DNA of 64,000 nucleotides. Source: Siccibacter colletis (GTDB lineage: Bacteria; Pseudomonadota; Gammaproteobacteria; Enterobacterales; Enterobacteriaceae). Location of the stretch: assembly GCF_000696575.1 (NCBI RefSeq), contig NZ_JMSQ01000004.1:1-64000 (forward strand). The letters are read 5' to 3'. A program made the position numbers and the translations under genes. Below the pieces are notes generated by a model that did no database searches, was not told where the DNA came from, and saw only the letters and a list, made by a program, of their open reading frames with translations. Below are positions 29,360 to 37,416 of this stretch, piece after piece. How positions within the stretch are numbered: the stretch's first letter is position 1; every line of letters starts with the position of its first letter.

Positions 29360-30541
29360 ATGTCAAAGCTTAAGGTGATTACCGTAGGTGATAAAACTAC
29401 TACGGGCGGAATTGTAGAAAATGGAGCATCAACCGTATACTGCCATGGGAAATTGGTGGCACTTATCGGCTCAATGGCGTTTTGCCCTCAATGTAAAACT
29501 ACAGGAATAATTAATAAGACCAGACCGTTCAATGTCTACGCTGAAGGAAAACTGGTTTGTCTGGAAAACGATGTTGTTGAATGTGCCTGCCCTTTAGGGA
29601 CTAACAGGGTAACTGCTTCGCCAGATGCATTCGAGTTTATAGGGTATGAAAACGGATCTGTTGGAATGTCGATTAGTTCATTTGCAACAACCCAAGCCAG
29701 AATCACAGGTGATACTCACCCTGAGACTGCGGAATTTCAAGCACAGCGATTCTCTCCATTTAATAGTAAGTCAGAAAATTACACTAATATCTGCAAGCCA
29801 GAAGATAACGATCTTTTGAACGGTGTGTTTATATGGACCGAAACAAAGATCGCAGGTCATGCATTTATATCTGTTCATGAAAATAATTCGATTTATGTCT
29901 ATACTTACGGTCGTTTCGGTAGACAAGGTTTCGCCACAATAACAGGCGATGGGATTTTGAATTTCCTTATTGGTGACGATGCACGGTTATACTATCGCGA
30001 AGAATTATATGGTGCTCAAGCCAGAGTATTTAGAATTATTGAACAACCGACTCAAAAGATTCGGCAAGTTCTTGAGTCGTGGTGGAACGCTGGGACTCAC
30101 CCCGTCATAACCAAAGATATGGGAGAAAGAACCAGGCGTCGGGGTAGAGTGATAGACGTTTATGATCTCACAGGGTCTAACTGCACCACACACACGGTAA
30201 AAGCCATGAAAGCCGCTGGTTCTGATATTTTTAATGCAAGTTATACATCGACTACCACCCAAATTCATATATCAACAGATGAAGATTTTACAGTGCCGGT
30301 TTCTTTACAGAATCACCTGGCTAGGTTGAGTGCTGATATTTCTTCTATGAAAGTTATCGAAGTAACCGATCTCTTCAGAGTAGAATATCCAAATATTGAA
30401 GGTTTTAAGCCCGGTGCTCAATCAATTTTACAAAAAGGAGAAGAAGCCGCTGCTGGTAGCGCATCTACTATAGGTTCGTCTACAGGAATTTCTGGCGATG
30501 CAGTTGGCGGTTCATTCGGAGGATCTTATGAAGTTAACTAA
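29360..30541 (+). CDS. PAAR-domain type VI secretion effector with permuted NlpC/P60-like domain
   Basis: The 393-residue protein has an N-terminal PAAR-like domain (about 1-95; KVITVGDKTTTGGIVENGAS, with Cys residues at 28, 42 and 45 and ECACPLG), which caps the VgrG spike. A C-terminal toxin-like domain (about 140-345) carries GHAFISVHENN with H167, YVYTYGRFG, and TGSNCTTHT with C275 and H278. His before Cys, with NC-x-x-H, is the order of permuted NlpC/P60 (LRAT/YiiX-like) thiol enzymes, so amidase, protease or lipid acyl transfer or hydrolysis is likely. The tail is Gly/Ser-rich. It overlaps a small membrane protein gene by 14 bp. A homologous domain recurs at 34300. No T6SS structural genes are present here. 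Confidence 0.72.
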   Translation: MSKLKVITVGDKTTTGGIVENGASTVYCHGKLVALIGSMAFCPQCKTTGIINKTRPFNVYAEGKLVCLENDVVECACPLGTNRVTASPDAFEFIGYENGSVGMSISSFATTQARITGDTHPETAEFQAQRFSPFNSKSENYTNICKPEDNDLLNGVFIWTETKIAGHAFISVHENNSIYVYTYGRFGRQGFATITGDGILNFLIGDDARLYYREELYGAQARVFRIIEQPTQKIRQVLESWWNAGTHPVITKDMGERTRRRGRVIDVYDLTGSNCTTHTVKAMKAAGSDIFNASYTSTTTQIHISTDEDFTVPVSLQNHLARLSADISSMKVIEVTDLFRVEYPNIEGFKPGAQSILQKGEEAAAGSASTIGSSTGISGDAVGGSFGGSYEVN

Positions 30542-30803
30542 TAATACAAAGTTCTTTATCCGCTGGTTTATGATTTTGCTAGTGATCGGGGTTTACCTGG
30601 GTAAAATACTATTAATCGCTCTGGATTTTGGTGTCACAATAAAATACAAAGGGTCATTTTATGAGAAGAGTGTTTCAGCGGAAGCATGCAAAGCTATAGC
30701 CGAGTTGTACGAAGGGTATTTTGACCAGTTACTTGTTGTTTCTTTCAGCTGGGCATTAATTGCTATGGTGCTTATTCTCATTATTTTTAAAAAGGTCAGA
30801 TGA
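30528..30803 (+). CDS. Two-helix membrane protein, putative immunity protein of the PAAR effector
   Basis: The 91-residue product starts at the ATG at 30528, inside the end of the effector gene, with CGGAGGA just upstream. It has two hydrophobic helices (about residues 10-33 and 64-85) joined by a 30-residue loop with one Cys, probably periplasmic. The tight overlap with a toxin-like gene and the membrane location suggest an immunity protein against an enzyme acting in the periplasm or membrane. Similar small proteins follow the second effector at 35465-36606. Confidence 0.65.
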   Translation: MKLTNNTKFFIRWFMILLVIGVYLGKILLIALDFGVTIKYKGSFYEKSVSAEACKAIAELYEGYFDQLLVVSFSWALIAMVLILIIFKKVR

Positions 30804-30819
30804 TTCACTTCTTTTTTAA

Positions 30820-31086
30820 AGGAAGGTTGATAAAGATGGTGAGGTGTTACTTCGTGTTGGGCCGGGGGTAAATGATTAAGCTATTGTTGACAGGATCCTT
30901 TTTAAAGGTGAAGAAGTGATTTTTAAATGCTTGTTAATCCGCAAGCTTTATCTTCCTGAAGAACATGAAATACCCAAGTGTGAACCAGATAGAAAGTGAT
31001 TCAAAAAGCAAGTTGTTGACGTTATAGATCCTATCGGTCAGGAACTCTGTCGCTGGGGCTGCCCTTATGCTAATTCGTATCATTAG
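30820..31086 (+). pseudogene. Decayed protein-coding remnant
   Basis: One frame reads sensibly through two internal stops (TAA 30877, TGA 30997) to TAG at 31084: DKDGEVLLRVGPGVND, then AIVDRILFKGEEVIFKCLLI, then VVDVIDPIGQELCRWGCPYA. The continuity argues for a once functional gene, perhaps another toxin or structural gene of the same cluster. I cannot assign a family. The rest of 30804-31199 is empty. Confidence 0.45.
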
Positions 31087-31199
31087 GTCAGGGGATAATG
31101 GCTGAAAGTTATTTTAAGGTCACACAATGGAAACTCTGCTAACTTTCTGATTTTATTCTCTGACTATATTATGCCGAAGTTCGGCTCAGCCCTTCGCAC

Positions 31200-32093
31200 T
31201 CACCCCCTAAACACCTCCCGCCGATGCCACTCCACAAACGCCTCTTTTGGGTAGTTCTCTGCCGCTTTCGGTAGCTGAATTTCCTCCCCGGCAAAATCCC
31301 AGAACAGTTTCTGCACCATCCCGTTGCCGTTTACGCCTTCCGACACCACCACGCACATGTCGCAGTCCAGGCCAATCGCGCCGCGGTCGAATGCGTTGTG
31401 GTGGATCGAGCACAGCGCCAGTCCGTTCGGCACCTCGCAGGGGCCGTTAAACTGTTTCCAGCGGATATGCGCCGCTTCAAGTGCAATCGGGGCGTTGTCG
31501 TGGCGCATGTCGAAGCCGCAGATGGCGCAGCGGTAGTTGTAAGCGCGCAGCACGTTGAGGCGAAACGCCGGGTCGCGCTGTTTGAGGGATAACACGATGT
31601 CGAAGCCCAGCTCATCGGCGAGGGTTTGCTGGATGCCGACCGGGAAATGCTTTTCAAGGATTTGCGTTGCCAGCACGTCGATAACGGCGCTGTTCTCGTC
31701 GATCAACGCGAAATGTTCTGCGTCGAAGCCGCCAGCAACCCTGTACTCAATCAGTTCGCGTCTGGGTGGCTCTTTGCTGCCGGTGGTAGCGCAGCGCTCG
31801 GCGTTCTCCAGTTCCCAGAACCCGTCGCCGCGCAAGCGCCAGAACGGCATCGTCGGTTCATGCTGGCGGCGCGTCGGCCCATATCGTTCCAGAAGGCTCA
31901 ATAGCGCATCGTGGATTTCGGTGCCGTAATCGAACAGTCTGCCGTGGCCCCGTTTATAGTGCGACAGCACGTAGAGCAGCAGCAAAGGCTTGTGCGGTGC
32001 GCGCTGGTCGCCCTTGCGCCAGATTTTCGGTTCAGACAGTTTTTTGCCAAGGGCGTCGAGCGTATCGGAAGTTGCCATGACGTCAGCATTCAT
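31200..32093 (-). CDS. SBD-HNH endonuclease, probable phosphorothioate-dependent (type IV) restriction enzyme
   Basis: The 297-residue protein has an N-terminal region like the sulfur-binding domain (RAPHKPLLLLYVL near 31-43; MPFWRLRGDGFWELENAE near 83-100) and a C-terminal HNH nuclease with CAICGFDM, EAAHIRWKQF, and ALCSIHHNAFDRG. This is the architecture of enzymes such as SprMcrA and ScoMcrA that cut DNA with phosphorothioate modification. It stands alone; no dnd modification genes are nearby, consistent with a defence against foreign modified DNA. An ATG five codons inside (MATSD) could be the true start. A decayed paralogue lies at 20068-20885. Confidence 0.82.
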   Translation of the reverse strand: MNADVMATSDTLDALGKKLSEPKIWRKGDQRAPHKPLLLLYVLSHYKRGHGRLFDYGTEIHDALLSLLERYGPTRRQHEPTMPFWRLRGDGFWELENAERCATTGSKEPPRRELIEYRVAGGFDAEHFALIDENSAVIDVLATQILEKHFPVGIQQTLADELGFDIVLSLKQRDPAFRLNVLRAYNYRCAICGFDMRHDNAPIALEAAHIRWKQFNGPCEVPNGLALCSIHHNAFDRGAIGLDCDMCVVVSEGVNGNGMVQKLFWDFAGEEIQLPKAAENYPKEAFVEWHRREVFRG

Positions 32094-32371
32094 CAGCTAA
32101 ATAAATAAACTGCGATGATGCTCGCAAAGGCAGGCAGGATCAAGGCGTTAGCGTGCGGAGCGGGCAGGGACTGTGCGCTTCCTGGTACTCCTTCTTTCCA
32201 TGTTTATATTTAATACTTCTGTCTCATTCCGCGAAATATATATTTGCTTCAGGCACTGAACTTCCTTTATATAACGGCTGTGTCTGTCAGGAATATAGAA
32301 TTAAAACGAATTTTACCTTCAGGTAATTATTAACAATCAACTAGTGTAGCACGTAAATTTACGAGGCAGGG

Positions 32372-33100
32372 ATGTTAAAGGCGACGGTAATATTTTCACA
32401 GGTGGTTGTCGGAATTTATCTGGCGGGGGACATAGCCAGGCAAAACCCTAAGTTCGACGCGTTTTTATCGCTGGTCGAAGATGGCTATCATAATCTGAAT
32501 AACAGGATCAGAGAATCGCAGATACAGGAGGGCATGGGCTTGCTCAGAAAGCTAGCCGGAGTCTGCGCCTTTATCTTCTTCCTGCTGCTGATAACCGTGC
32601 CGCGTCTGAGCATGGACCCGGAGTGGTATAGCACAGTGTTTATTTACTGCTTTTTCGGCACTATTGCGGTCTGGGGCGGGCTGTCGTGGTATATGCAGCA
32701 TACGAAAACGCTGGGCAATGCCGGCTGGGTGATTTTTCTGACTCTCGTCTCGCCGTTTGCGCTGGCGCTACTTGAAAAGCAAACGGGCATACCGGTTTTA
32801 GCGCCATTCCTGGGGCCGCTATTTTACCTGTTCGCAAAGCTGGGTTTTTCCATCGACCCGCTTCCTGGAACATGGGCGATGGCGTTTATTCTCTGTGGCT
32901 TTCTGATATTCGCGCTGGTTGTTCAGTATATTCTGACCTGGGCGATAGCAATTCCCGTGATGGCGCTCTCTGTCCTTACGGTCGTCGGTATCATTCAGTT
33001 CGCCAAGATAGTGAACGTTATCGCTCCAAAAAAAGCCTTTTCCGGGCTGATGATCGTCATCTTTATTTTATTGGGCGTAGTGCAGTACGTGTGGCTATAA
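32372..33100 (+). CDS. Hypothetical multi-helix membrane protein
   Basis: The 242-residue product has an N-terminal amphipathic part (about 1-65) and at least six hydrophobic segments (about 66-82, 90-108, 116-131, 142-156, 168-192, 193-215 and 222-240). I do not recognise a family. It is preceded by an AT-rich stretch of 278 bp (32094-32371) with no features, and followed by a strong hairpin. GC is intermediate between the island and the core. Confidence 0.65.
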   Translation: MLKATVIFSQVVVGIYLAGDIARQNPKFDAFLSLVEDGYHNLNNRIRESQIQEGMGLLRKLAGVCAFIFFLLLITVPRLSMDPEWYSTVFIYCFFGTIAVWGGLSWYMQHTKTLGNAGWVIFLTLVSPFALALLEKQTGIPVLAPFLGPLFYLFAKLGFSIDPLPGTWAMAFILCGFLIFALVVQYILTWAIAIPVMALSVLTVVGIIQFAKIVNVIAPKKAFSGLMIVIFILLGVVQYVWL

Positions 33101-33103
33101 AAA

Positions 33104-33128
33104 TAACGGCGTGTTCTCCACGCCGTTA
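33104..33128. terminator. Hairpin between convergent genes
   Basis: TAACGGCGTG (33104-33113) pairs perfectly with CACGCCGTTA (33119-33128) across TTCTC. It lies between the membrane-protein gene and yecA, which converge. T-tracts are weak on both sides, so it is a probable bidirectional terminator. Confidence 0.7.
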
Positions 33129-33137
33129 CGCTAATTA

Positions 33138-33812
33138 TTAATGCAGGCAGCAGTTCTTATATTTCTTCCCGCTGCCGCACGGGCACGGGTCGTTGCGGCC
33201 TGCTTTCGCTTCCACGGTGACGGGTTTCTGGCGCAGCGCGTCGGGTTCGTTCTCCAGCAGTTCCTGCCAGTAGCGCCAGAGCTGCAGCGCGGCCGGGCCG
33301 ATGGCGGCCTGGCTCTCCGCATACGCTTCCGGCGTCATCTGCTCCAGCTGCGCCACGTTGTCTTCGCGGCCGTGCAGGGCGATGGCGTCCAGCGCCGGCT
33401 TCAGGCTTTCCGGCAGGGATGACCAGTCATCCAGCGCCACGCCGCGCATATAGCCGTAGCACCAGTCCTCGACCACCATGTACTCTTCGCCCTCTTCCTC
33501 GCGATAGCCGAACAGCGGCTCGAACTGCTCCGGTGCATCGTTCAGGCGGTCGGCGATGTCGTTCATGTGCTGGAAGGTGAGGTTCATGAAGCGCGTCATC
33601 TCGCGCTCGTTGGTCCAGCGCGGAATGTGCTTTTCGCCACCCCACAGCGCCATCAGCCACACGGCGGGTTCAATCTCGCGCGGGCCGGAGAGGATCGCCG
33701 TCAGCATGCCGTCCAGCTCAGAGACATCCAGCACGGATGCATCGTGGCCGTATTTCGCGAGCAGCTCATCGAGCCATTCGAGTTCTTTTTCGTTCAGGGG
33801 TCCCTGGTTCAT
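33138..33812 (-). CDS. yecA: YecA family protein (UPF0149 plus SEC-C motif)
   Basis: The 224-residue protein has an N-terminal UPF0149/YgfB-like helical domain ([31 protein letters not shown]) and a C-terminal SEC-C zinc motif [20 protein letters not shown], shared with the SecA tail. E. coli YecA has the same design; it has been linked to ribosomes and SecA, but its role is poorly known. It is core-like in GC, although in E. coli yecA maps elsewhere, so here it has either moved or forms a second copy within the variable segment. Confidence 0.85.
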   Translation of the reverse strand: MNQGPLNEKELEWLDELLAKYGHDASVLDVSELDGMLTAILSGPREIEPAVWLMALWGGEKHIPRWTNEREMTRFMNLTFQHMNDIADRLNDAPEQFEPLFGYREEEGEEYMVVEDWCYGYMRGVALDDWSSLPESLKPALDAIALHGREDNVAQLEQMTPEAYAESQAAIGPAALQLWRYWQELLENEPDALRQKPVTVEAKAGRNDPCPCGSGKKYKNCCLH

Positions 33813-34269
33813 ACGATGGCCTCCTCAGGCATAGTGACCCTTATCCGGCATTCAGCCCGGTAAGCGGTATCGTAAGGTGGAGATGTGTTTGTCGGCGGCG
33901 TGGAGAGCGGCACGCAGGTTCTGGCGCAATCCGTTGCCGGGTGGATGCGCCAAGTTTATCATAGCGGGATGGAGGATGATTCCCTTTATCGGCACGATTA
34001 ACGTATCACGGAAATTTACACTATTATCAGGCACTATAATCTGTCGCAGATTTATATTATTTTGCTCAGGCTATTAATATTAGTCGTGCCGTTGGGTCTG
34101 ATAATTTTACGCGACGGTAACCGCAAGGCGTTAATTAATATTTTTACGCTGATCCTTAACGCCATAATCTGATTGTAATTCAGTGATATTGCGGTTATGA
34201 AATACGCCGCCCTATGATGGTGCTCTCCACTCTGGCAGGCGCAACGCGGGATAATATTTCCCGTGAACA
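33813..34269. other. Gene-free region before the second effector
   Basis: No convincing gene. A REP-like imperfect hairpin (CTTATCCGG ... CCGGTAAG) is at 33840-33864, just upstream of yecA. The rest becomes AT-rich and probably contains the yecA promoter and that of the effector. Confidence 0.5.
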
Positions 34270-34298
34270 ATAACGCCTGCGTAAAACCGGGGCGTTAT
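34270..34298 (+). promoter_or_regulatory. Hairpin abutting the start codon of the second effector
   Basis: ATAACGCC (34270-34277) pairs with GGCGTTAT (34291-34298), and the effector ATG begins at 34300. The stem covers the position where a ribosome site should be, and no good site is visible. It could restrain translation, or be a terminator for upstream transcription. Confidence 0.4.
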
Positions 34299-34299
34299 C

Positions 34300-35478
34300 A
34301 TGAGGCTATTACGCGGCGACTATGCTTTGCGGCATATCGATGATATTTATCTGGACGATATGGCTTATATTCTGGACCCGAATGTCGCGGCCCGGGAGTT
34401 CTCCCGCTATATCAAGGATCAGCGCCAGCGGGAAGCCTGGCCCCATGCCTCCTTTAATATGCCGATGCTGCGCTGGCCCGGTATCAACGGTGGCTCATCC
34501 TGGGAATTTCTTAATTCCATCAGGAATGGTCGGCAGGTGCTGGTCAGAAACGCGTTCTCAGGGCAGGAGTTGCAGGGCGTGTTTGCGGGTAAGGATAAGC
34601 TCAAAGCGGATTTGCCACTGGCGCTGCGCCATCGCCTCGGCAGCGTCATTGCCAGTCAGCTTAAAAGACCGCTGATGTCAGTCCGTCCCGTGGCAGATGC
34701 GCCCGTGGCTACTTATAACGATAACCTGTGCCGCCCGGCGGATAATCCGCTCGCTAACGGCGTATTCGTCTGGACGGAAGTGATGGGGGCGGGGCATGTC
34801 TTTGTCTCGGTTCATCAGAATAACGTAGCGCACGTATATACCTATGGGCGCTACGGGCAGACCGCCTGCATGGGGTTAACCGGAGACGGGGTGCTGAATT
34901 ATCTGGTGGGGGAAAGCGCGCGCGATAATTACCGGGATGAGCTTTATCGTAAACAGGCCAGAGTATTTTTAATCGCCGATGCGGATATCGTAAAAACCCG
35001 GCTTTTTTTCGAGACGGCATGGGCGGCAGGTAAAAAGGTAGGGCCGCTTCCCGAGGATAAAAACGTTACCCAGGAAAGGGGGCGCATTATTGATGGGTAT
35101 GACGTTACCGGCAGTAACTGCGCAACCCACTCCCAGCAGGGTATAAGCGCGGCGGGCTCAATGGTATTTACTACCGAGGTTATGCTGCGCGAGATTGATC
35201 CCGTAGGCCTGGCCGAACAGGATTTTACTATTCCCACCTCTGTTCAGCGCTGGCTGCTGCGTAAAGCCCGGAGCGTTAAGTTTATGAACGTGGTTGACGT
35301 AACGGATGACTTTAAAAGGGTATATCCGAACATTGAAAGCCTGACGGTGAATAAATATAAACCTCGCGCTATCGTCGAAAAAGCGATGTCGGAAAGCCTC
35401 TCTGCCATCGGTGCGCCGGTGGGGTATTCAGGTAAAACCGTGGATGGCGTTCTCGGAGGTATCTGTGACGCTGAATAG
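34300..35478 (+). CDS. Second toxin-like protein with the permuted NlpC/P60-like domain, no PAAR
   Basis: The 392-residue protein shares its C-terminal domain (about 140-350) with the PAAR protein at 29360: NGVFVWTEVMGAGHVFVSVH with H166, VYTYGRYG, and TGSNCATHS with C274 and H277. Its N-terminal 135 residues are unrelated to PAAR and unknown to me (for example MLRWPGINGGSSWEFLNSI). It may reach the secretion machinery by another adaptor or be a recombined cargo. The GC is higher than in the first copy, so the two did not arise by recent duplication. A GTG-start immunity-like gene overlaps its end. Confidence 0.7.
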   Translation: MRLLRGDYALRHIDDIYLDDMAYILDPNVAAREFSRYIKDQRQREAWPHASFNMPMLRWPGINGGSSWEFLNSIRNGRQVLVRNAFSGQELQGVFAGKDKLKADLPLALRHRLGSVIASQLKRPLMSVRPVADAPVATYNDNLCRPADNPLANGVFVWTEVMGAGHVFVSVHQNNVAHVYTYGRYGQTACMGLTGDGVLNYLVGESARDNYRDELYRKQARVFLIADADIVKTRLFFETAWAAGKKVGPLPEDKNVTQERGRIIDGYDVTGSNCATHSQQGISAAGSMVFTTEVMLREIDPVGLAEQDFTIPTSVQRWLLRKARSVKFMNVVDVTDDFKRVYPNIESLTVNKYKPRAIVEKAMSESLSAIGAPVGYSGKTVDGVLGGICDAE

Positions 35479-36040
35479 CTCATACCGCCGCTGGGGATGT
35501 GCTATTGGTATCAATACCCTCTATTATGCTGCGCTGGTCATTGCGTGGCAGGAATACAGCGCAGCCGAAAACGAAATAAAGCGTTCGCTCAGCGCAGGCC
35601 TGGTGAATATTGAAGCGGGAACGGGAGCGCTTGATACGCTTTTTTATGTTCACGACAACGTATTTATGGTGAGTTTCTTTGGCTACATCACTGCGTTTTC
35701 ACTGATTGCCGTTATCTATAAGCTGTTCCCGACGTCAAAACAAAAACGAGAATGCCCGGAAAGCCAGTGCGTTATTTTTGCGCGGCGTTTTCTTATCGTG
35801 CTCATTGCCACGGCATATTTACTCTGTGTTCTGTTTTTAGAGATGGGATTCGCTCTGACTGCCGATGTGGATAAAGGTGTGGCTTTTACGAGTGAGATCG
35901 ATCGTGTGGTTATTATGAGAGCCTTCAATGGTATGGCAGAAATAATGGTTGTAATGATTCAGGTCGCCGCATATGGTTATCTTGTTTCCTTTCTCTTATT
36001 TGTGCTGCTGATAAAAAAGTTGCGCGCCGCGGATAGATAA
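35465..36040 (+). CDS. Putative immunity protein, tandem fusion of two two-helix units
   Basis: GTG at 35465 follows GGAGG and overlaps the effector stop by 14 bp; the product is 191 residues. Unit one (about 1-90) has helices near 13-29 and 68-87; unit two (about 103-190) has helices near 105-125 and 160-185. Each unit resembles the single two-helix proteins at 30528, 36055 and 36358, with an extracytoplasmic loop between the helices, so this looks like a head-to-tail fusion. A role as immunity protein is inferred from position and topology only. Confidence 0.6.
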   Translation: MTLNSSYRRWGCAIGINTLYYAALVIAWQEYSAAENEIKRSLSAGLVNIEAGTGALDTLFYVHDNVFMVSFFGYITAFSLIAVIYKLFPTSKQKRECPESQCVIFARRFLIVLIATAYLLCVLFLEMGFALTADVDKGVAFTSEIDRVVIMRAFNGMAEIMVVMIQVAAYGYLVSFLLFVLLIKKLRAADR

Positions 36041-36054
36041 TCTGGAGGTACGTA

Positions 36055-36321
36055 TTGCGAAATAAATCCACTCTGCGCTGGCGCTACGCGCTTGGCATTT
36101 CAGCTGTATATTACGCAGCGCTTGCCGTTGCCTGGGCAGGATATACCCGTGTTCACCAGCATTACGTGGAGCATATCTCCACGCCACTAGGCGGTATCGA
36201 AAGTTGTGCGAGTGCCATTGACGAATTGGGGATCTGGTATACGTACTTCCTGATGCTGGGTATATTCGGCTACCCGCTGGCTTTAATACTGACGGGCATC
36301 GTCTATAAATTGATTCGCTAG
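36055..36321 (+). CDS. Two-helix membrane protein, putative immunity paralogue
   Basis: The start is TTG at 36055 with GGAGG 8 bp upstream; no ATG suits. The product is 88 residues with helices at about 12-28 and 63-86 and a loop holding one Cys (GGIESCASAIDEL). The opening TLRWRYALGISAVYYAALAVAW closely echoes the start of the preceding fusion protein, which supports paralogy. It lies 14 bp after that gene. Confidence 0.6.
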   Translation: MRNKSTLRWRYALGISAVYYAALAVAWAGYTRVHQHYVEHISTPLGGIESCASAIDELGIWYTYFLMLGIFGYPLALILTGIVYKLIR

Positions 36322-36357
36322 CCCTCCAGGTTAAAAAAATAAGGAAGCGATCTACCC

Positions 36358-36606
36358 GTGCGCATATTATTAAGTGGCATCATTATCCTGCTTTATTATC
36401 TCAGCATTGGTATTGCTGTGCTTTCTTCTGGCACTACGGATAAATACCTTGACTGGTGGTATGACATCGACGGCGCTATTACACCATCCTGCCTGCGCGC
36501 AATCGAAGAGATCGCGTATGTTGACGGTACGACTTTTCTCTTTATCAGCGTCGGTTATCTAATTTCTTTTTTGCTTTTCGTTCTGGCGTTCAAATTTACC
36601 GCTTAG
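36358..36606 (+). CDS. Two-helix membrane protein, putative immunity paralogue
   Basis: The GTG start at 36358 follows AAGGAA; 82 residues. Helices lie at about 4-23 and 57-79, with a loop that has one Cys (ITPSCLRAIEEIAY). The second helix, YLISFLLFVLAFKF, closely matches YLVSFLLFVLLIKK in the fusion protein at 35465. It is the third immunity-like gene in a row with a non-ATG start. It may be an orphan immunity gene kept against a toxin variant that is no longer present. Confidence 0.58.
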   Translation: MRILLSGIIILLYYLSIGIAVLSSGTTDKYLDWWYDIDGAITPSCLRAIEEIAYVDGTTFLFISVGYLISFLLFVLAFKFTA

Positions 36607-36768
36607 TGTGTTGATGAAAACGTTCGTTTGTATTCATTAAATCAATAATAAATAAGCGGTTGCGATAAATAAAAAGCGGCGTAGTATTTTTGGCTCCAGT
36701 TCTCATTTCACAAGGTCGTGAGCGATGGCAGAAATAACACTCCCCTGTACGTTATTTGAAACGCAGAG

Positions 36769-37305
36769 ATGGATGGTAATGGGGTTACGCCGTTGAAGCT
36801 TAAACTTAAGGTCGCAATAGCGTTTATGATTATTACGCTATCAACACTATTCGTATATCGGCTTGTTCTGCTAATGAAACCTGTGAATGTTGTTTACGTC
36901 AGGAGTCAGCAGAGCACAAGCGATATCGTGGTTGATAATTTCCCGTTTACTGAATCCGGACGCCTGGCCTGGTGGAAGGAAAATAAAAAGATGTTAGAAG
37001 AGAAATTCGCCATTCCTGCTATAGAAAAAACGGGCGGAGCATGGTCAATCACATTCTGGAATTATGGTGAAGGCTTCAAACAATATACGGATGACGGTGG
37101 TTATTTTTTGAATCCTTTTTATAAAGAGCTTTACTGCTTTGATGACATAGCAGATGCCAAAAAATGTATTGATAAAGATGTTGCTATGATAGTTTCACGA
37201 ACGTCAACGGGAAAGATTTTATTTACATTAGAATCGGGATATTACTGCCTCAATAGTCAAAGCGAAATTATTAAGGCTCAGGGGTATTCATGTCCCGCAG
37301 GTTGA
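36769..37305 (+). CDS. DUF943 family membrane-anchored protein
   Basis: The 178-residue protein has one N-terminal helix (about 15-35) and an extracytoplasmic domain with the DUF943 pattern: VVDNFPFTESGRLAWW, WSITFWNYGEGF and ELYCFDDIADAKKCI. These proteins occur in enterobacteria near type VI and PAAR genes; function is unproven, and an immunity role is a reasonable guess. The start is uncertain because there is no clear ribosome site at 36769. A second DUF943 gene follows. Confidence 0.72.
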   Translation: MDGNGVTPLKLKLKVAIAFMIITLSTLFVYRLVLLMKPVNVVYVRSQQSTSDIVVDNFPFTESGRLAWWKENKKMLEEKFAIPAIEKTGGAWSITFWNYGEGFKQYTDDGGYFLNPFYKELYCFDDIADAKKCIDKDVAMIVSRTSTGKILFTLESGYYCLNSQSEIIKAQGYSCPAG

Positions 37306-37416
37306 AATTATCGATAGTGTATATGGGCCTGGCAAGTTTACTCGTCACTGCACACCGTTAATTGTATGATTTTATATGGCTTGTATCTGTGCTGCGTTAA
37401 CATAAATGGAGTTCTT

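Noticed and set aside
33877-34077. 66-codon plus-strand frame upstream of the second effector
   Set aside because: No ribosome site, and composition changes abruptly along it; no protein-like pattern.
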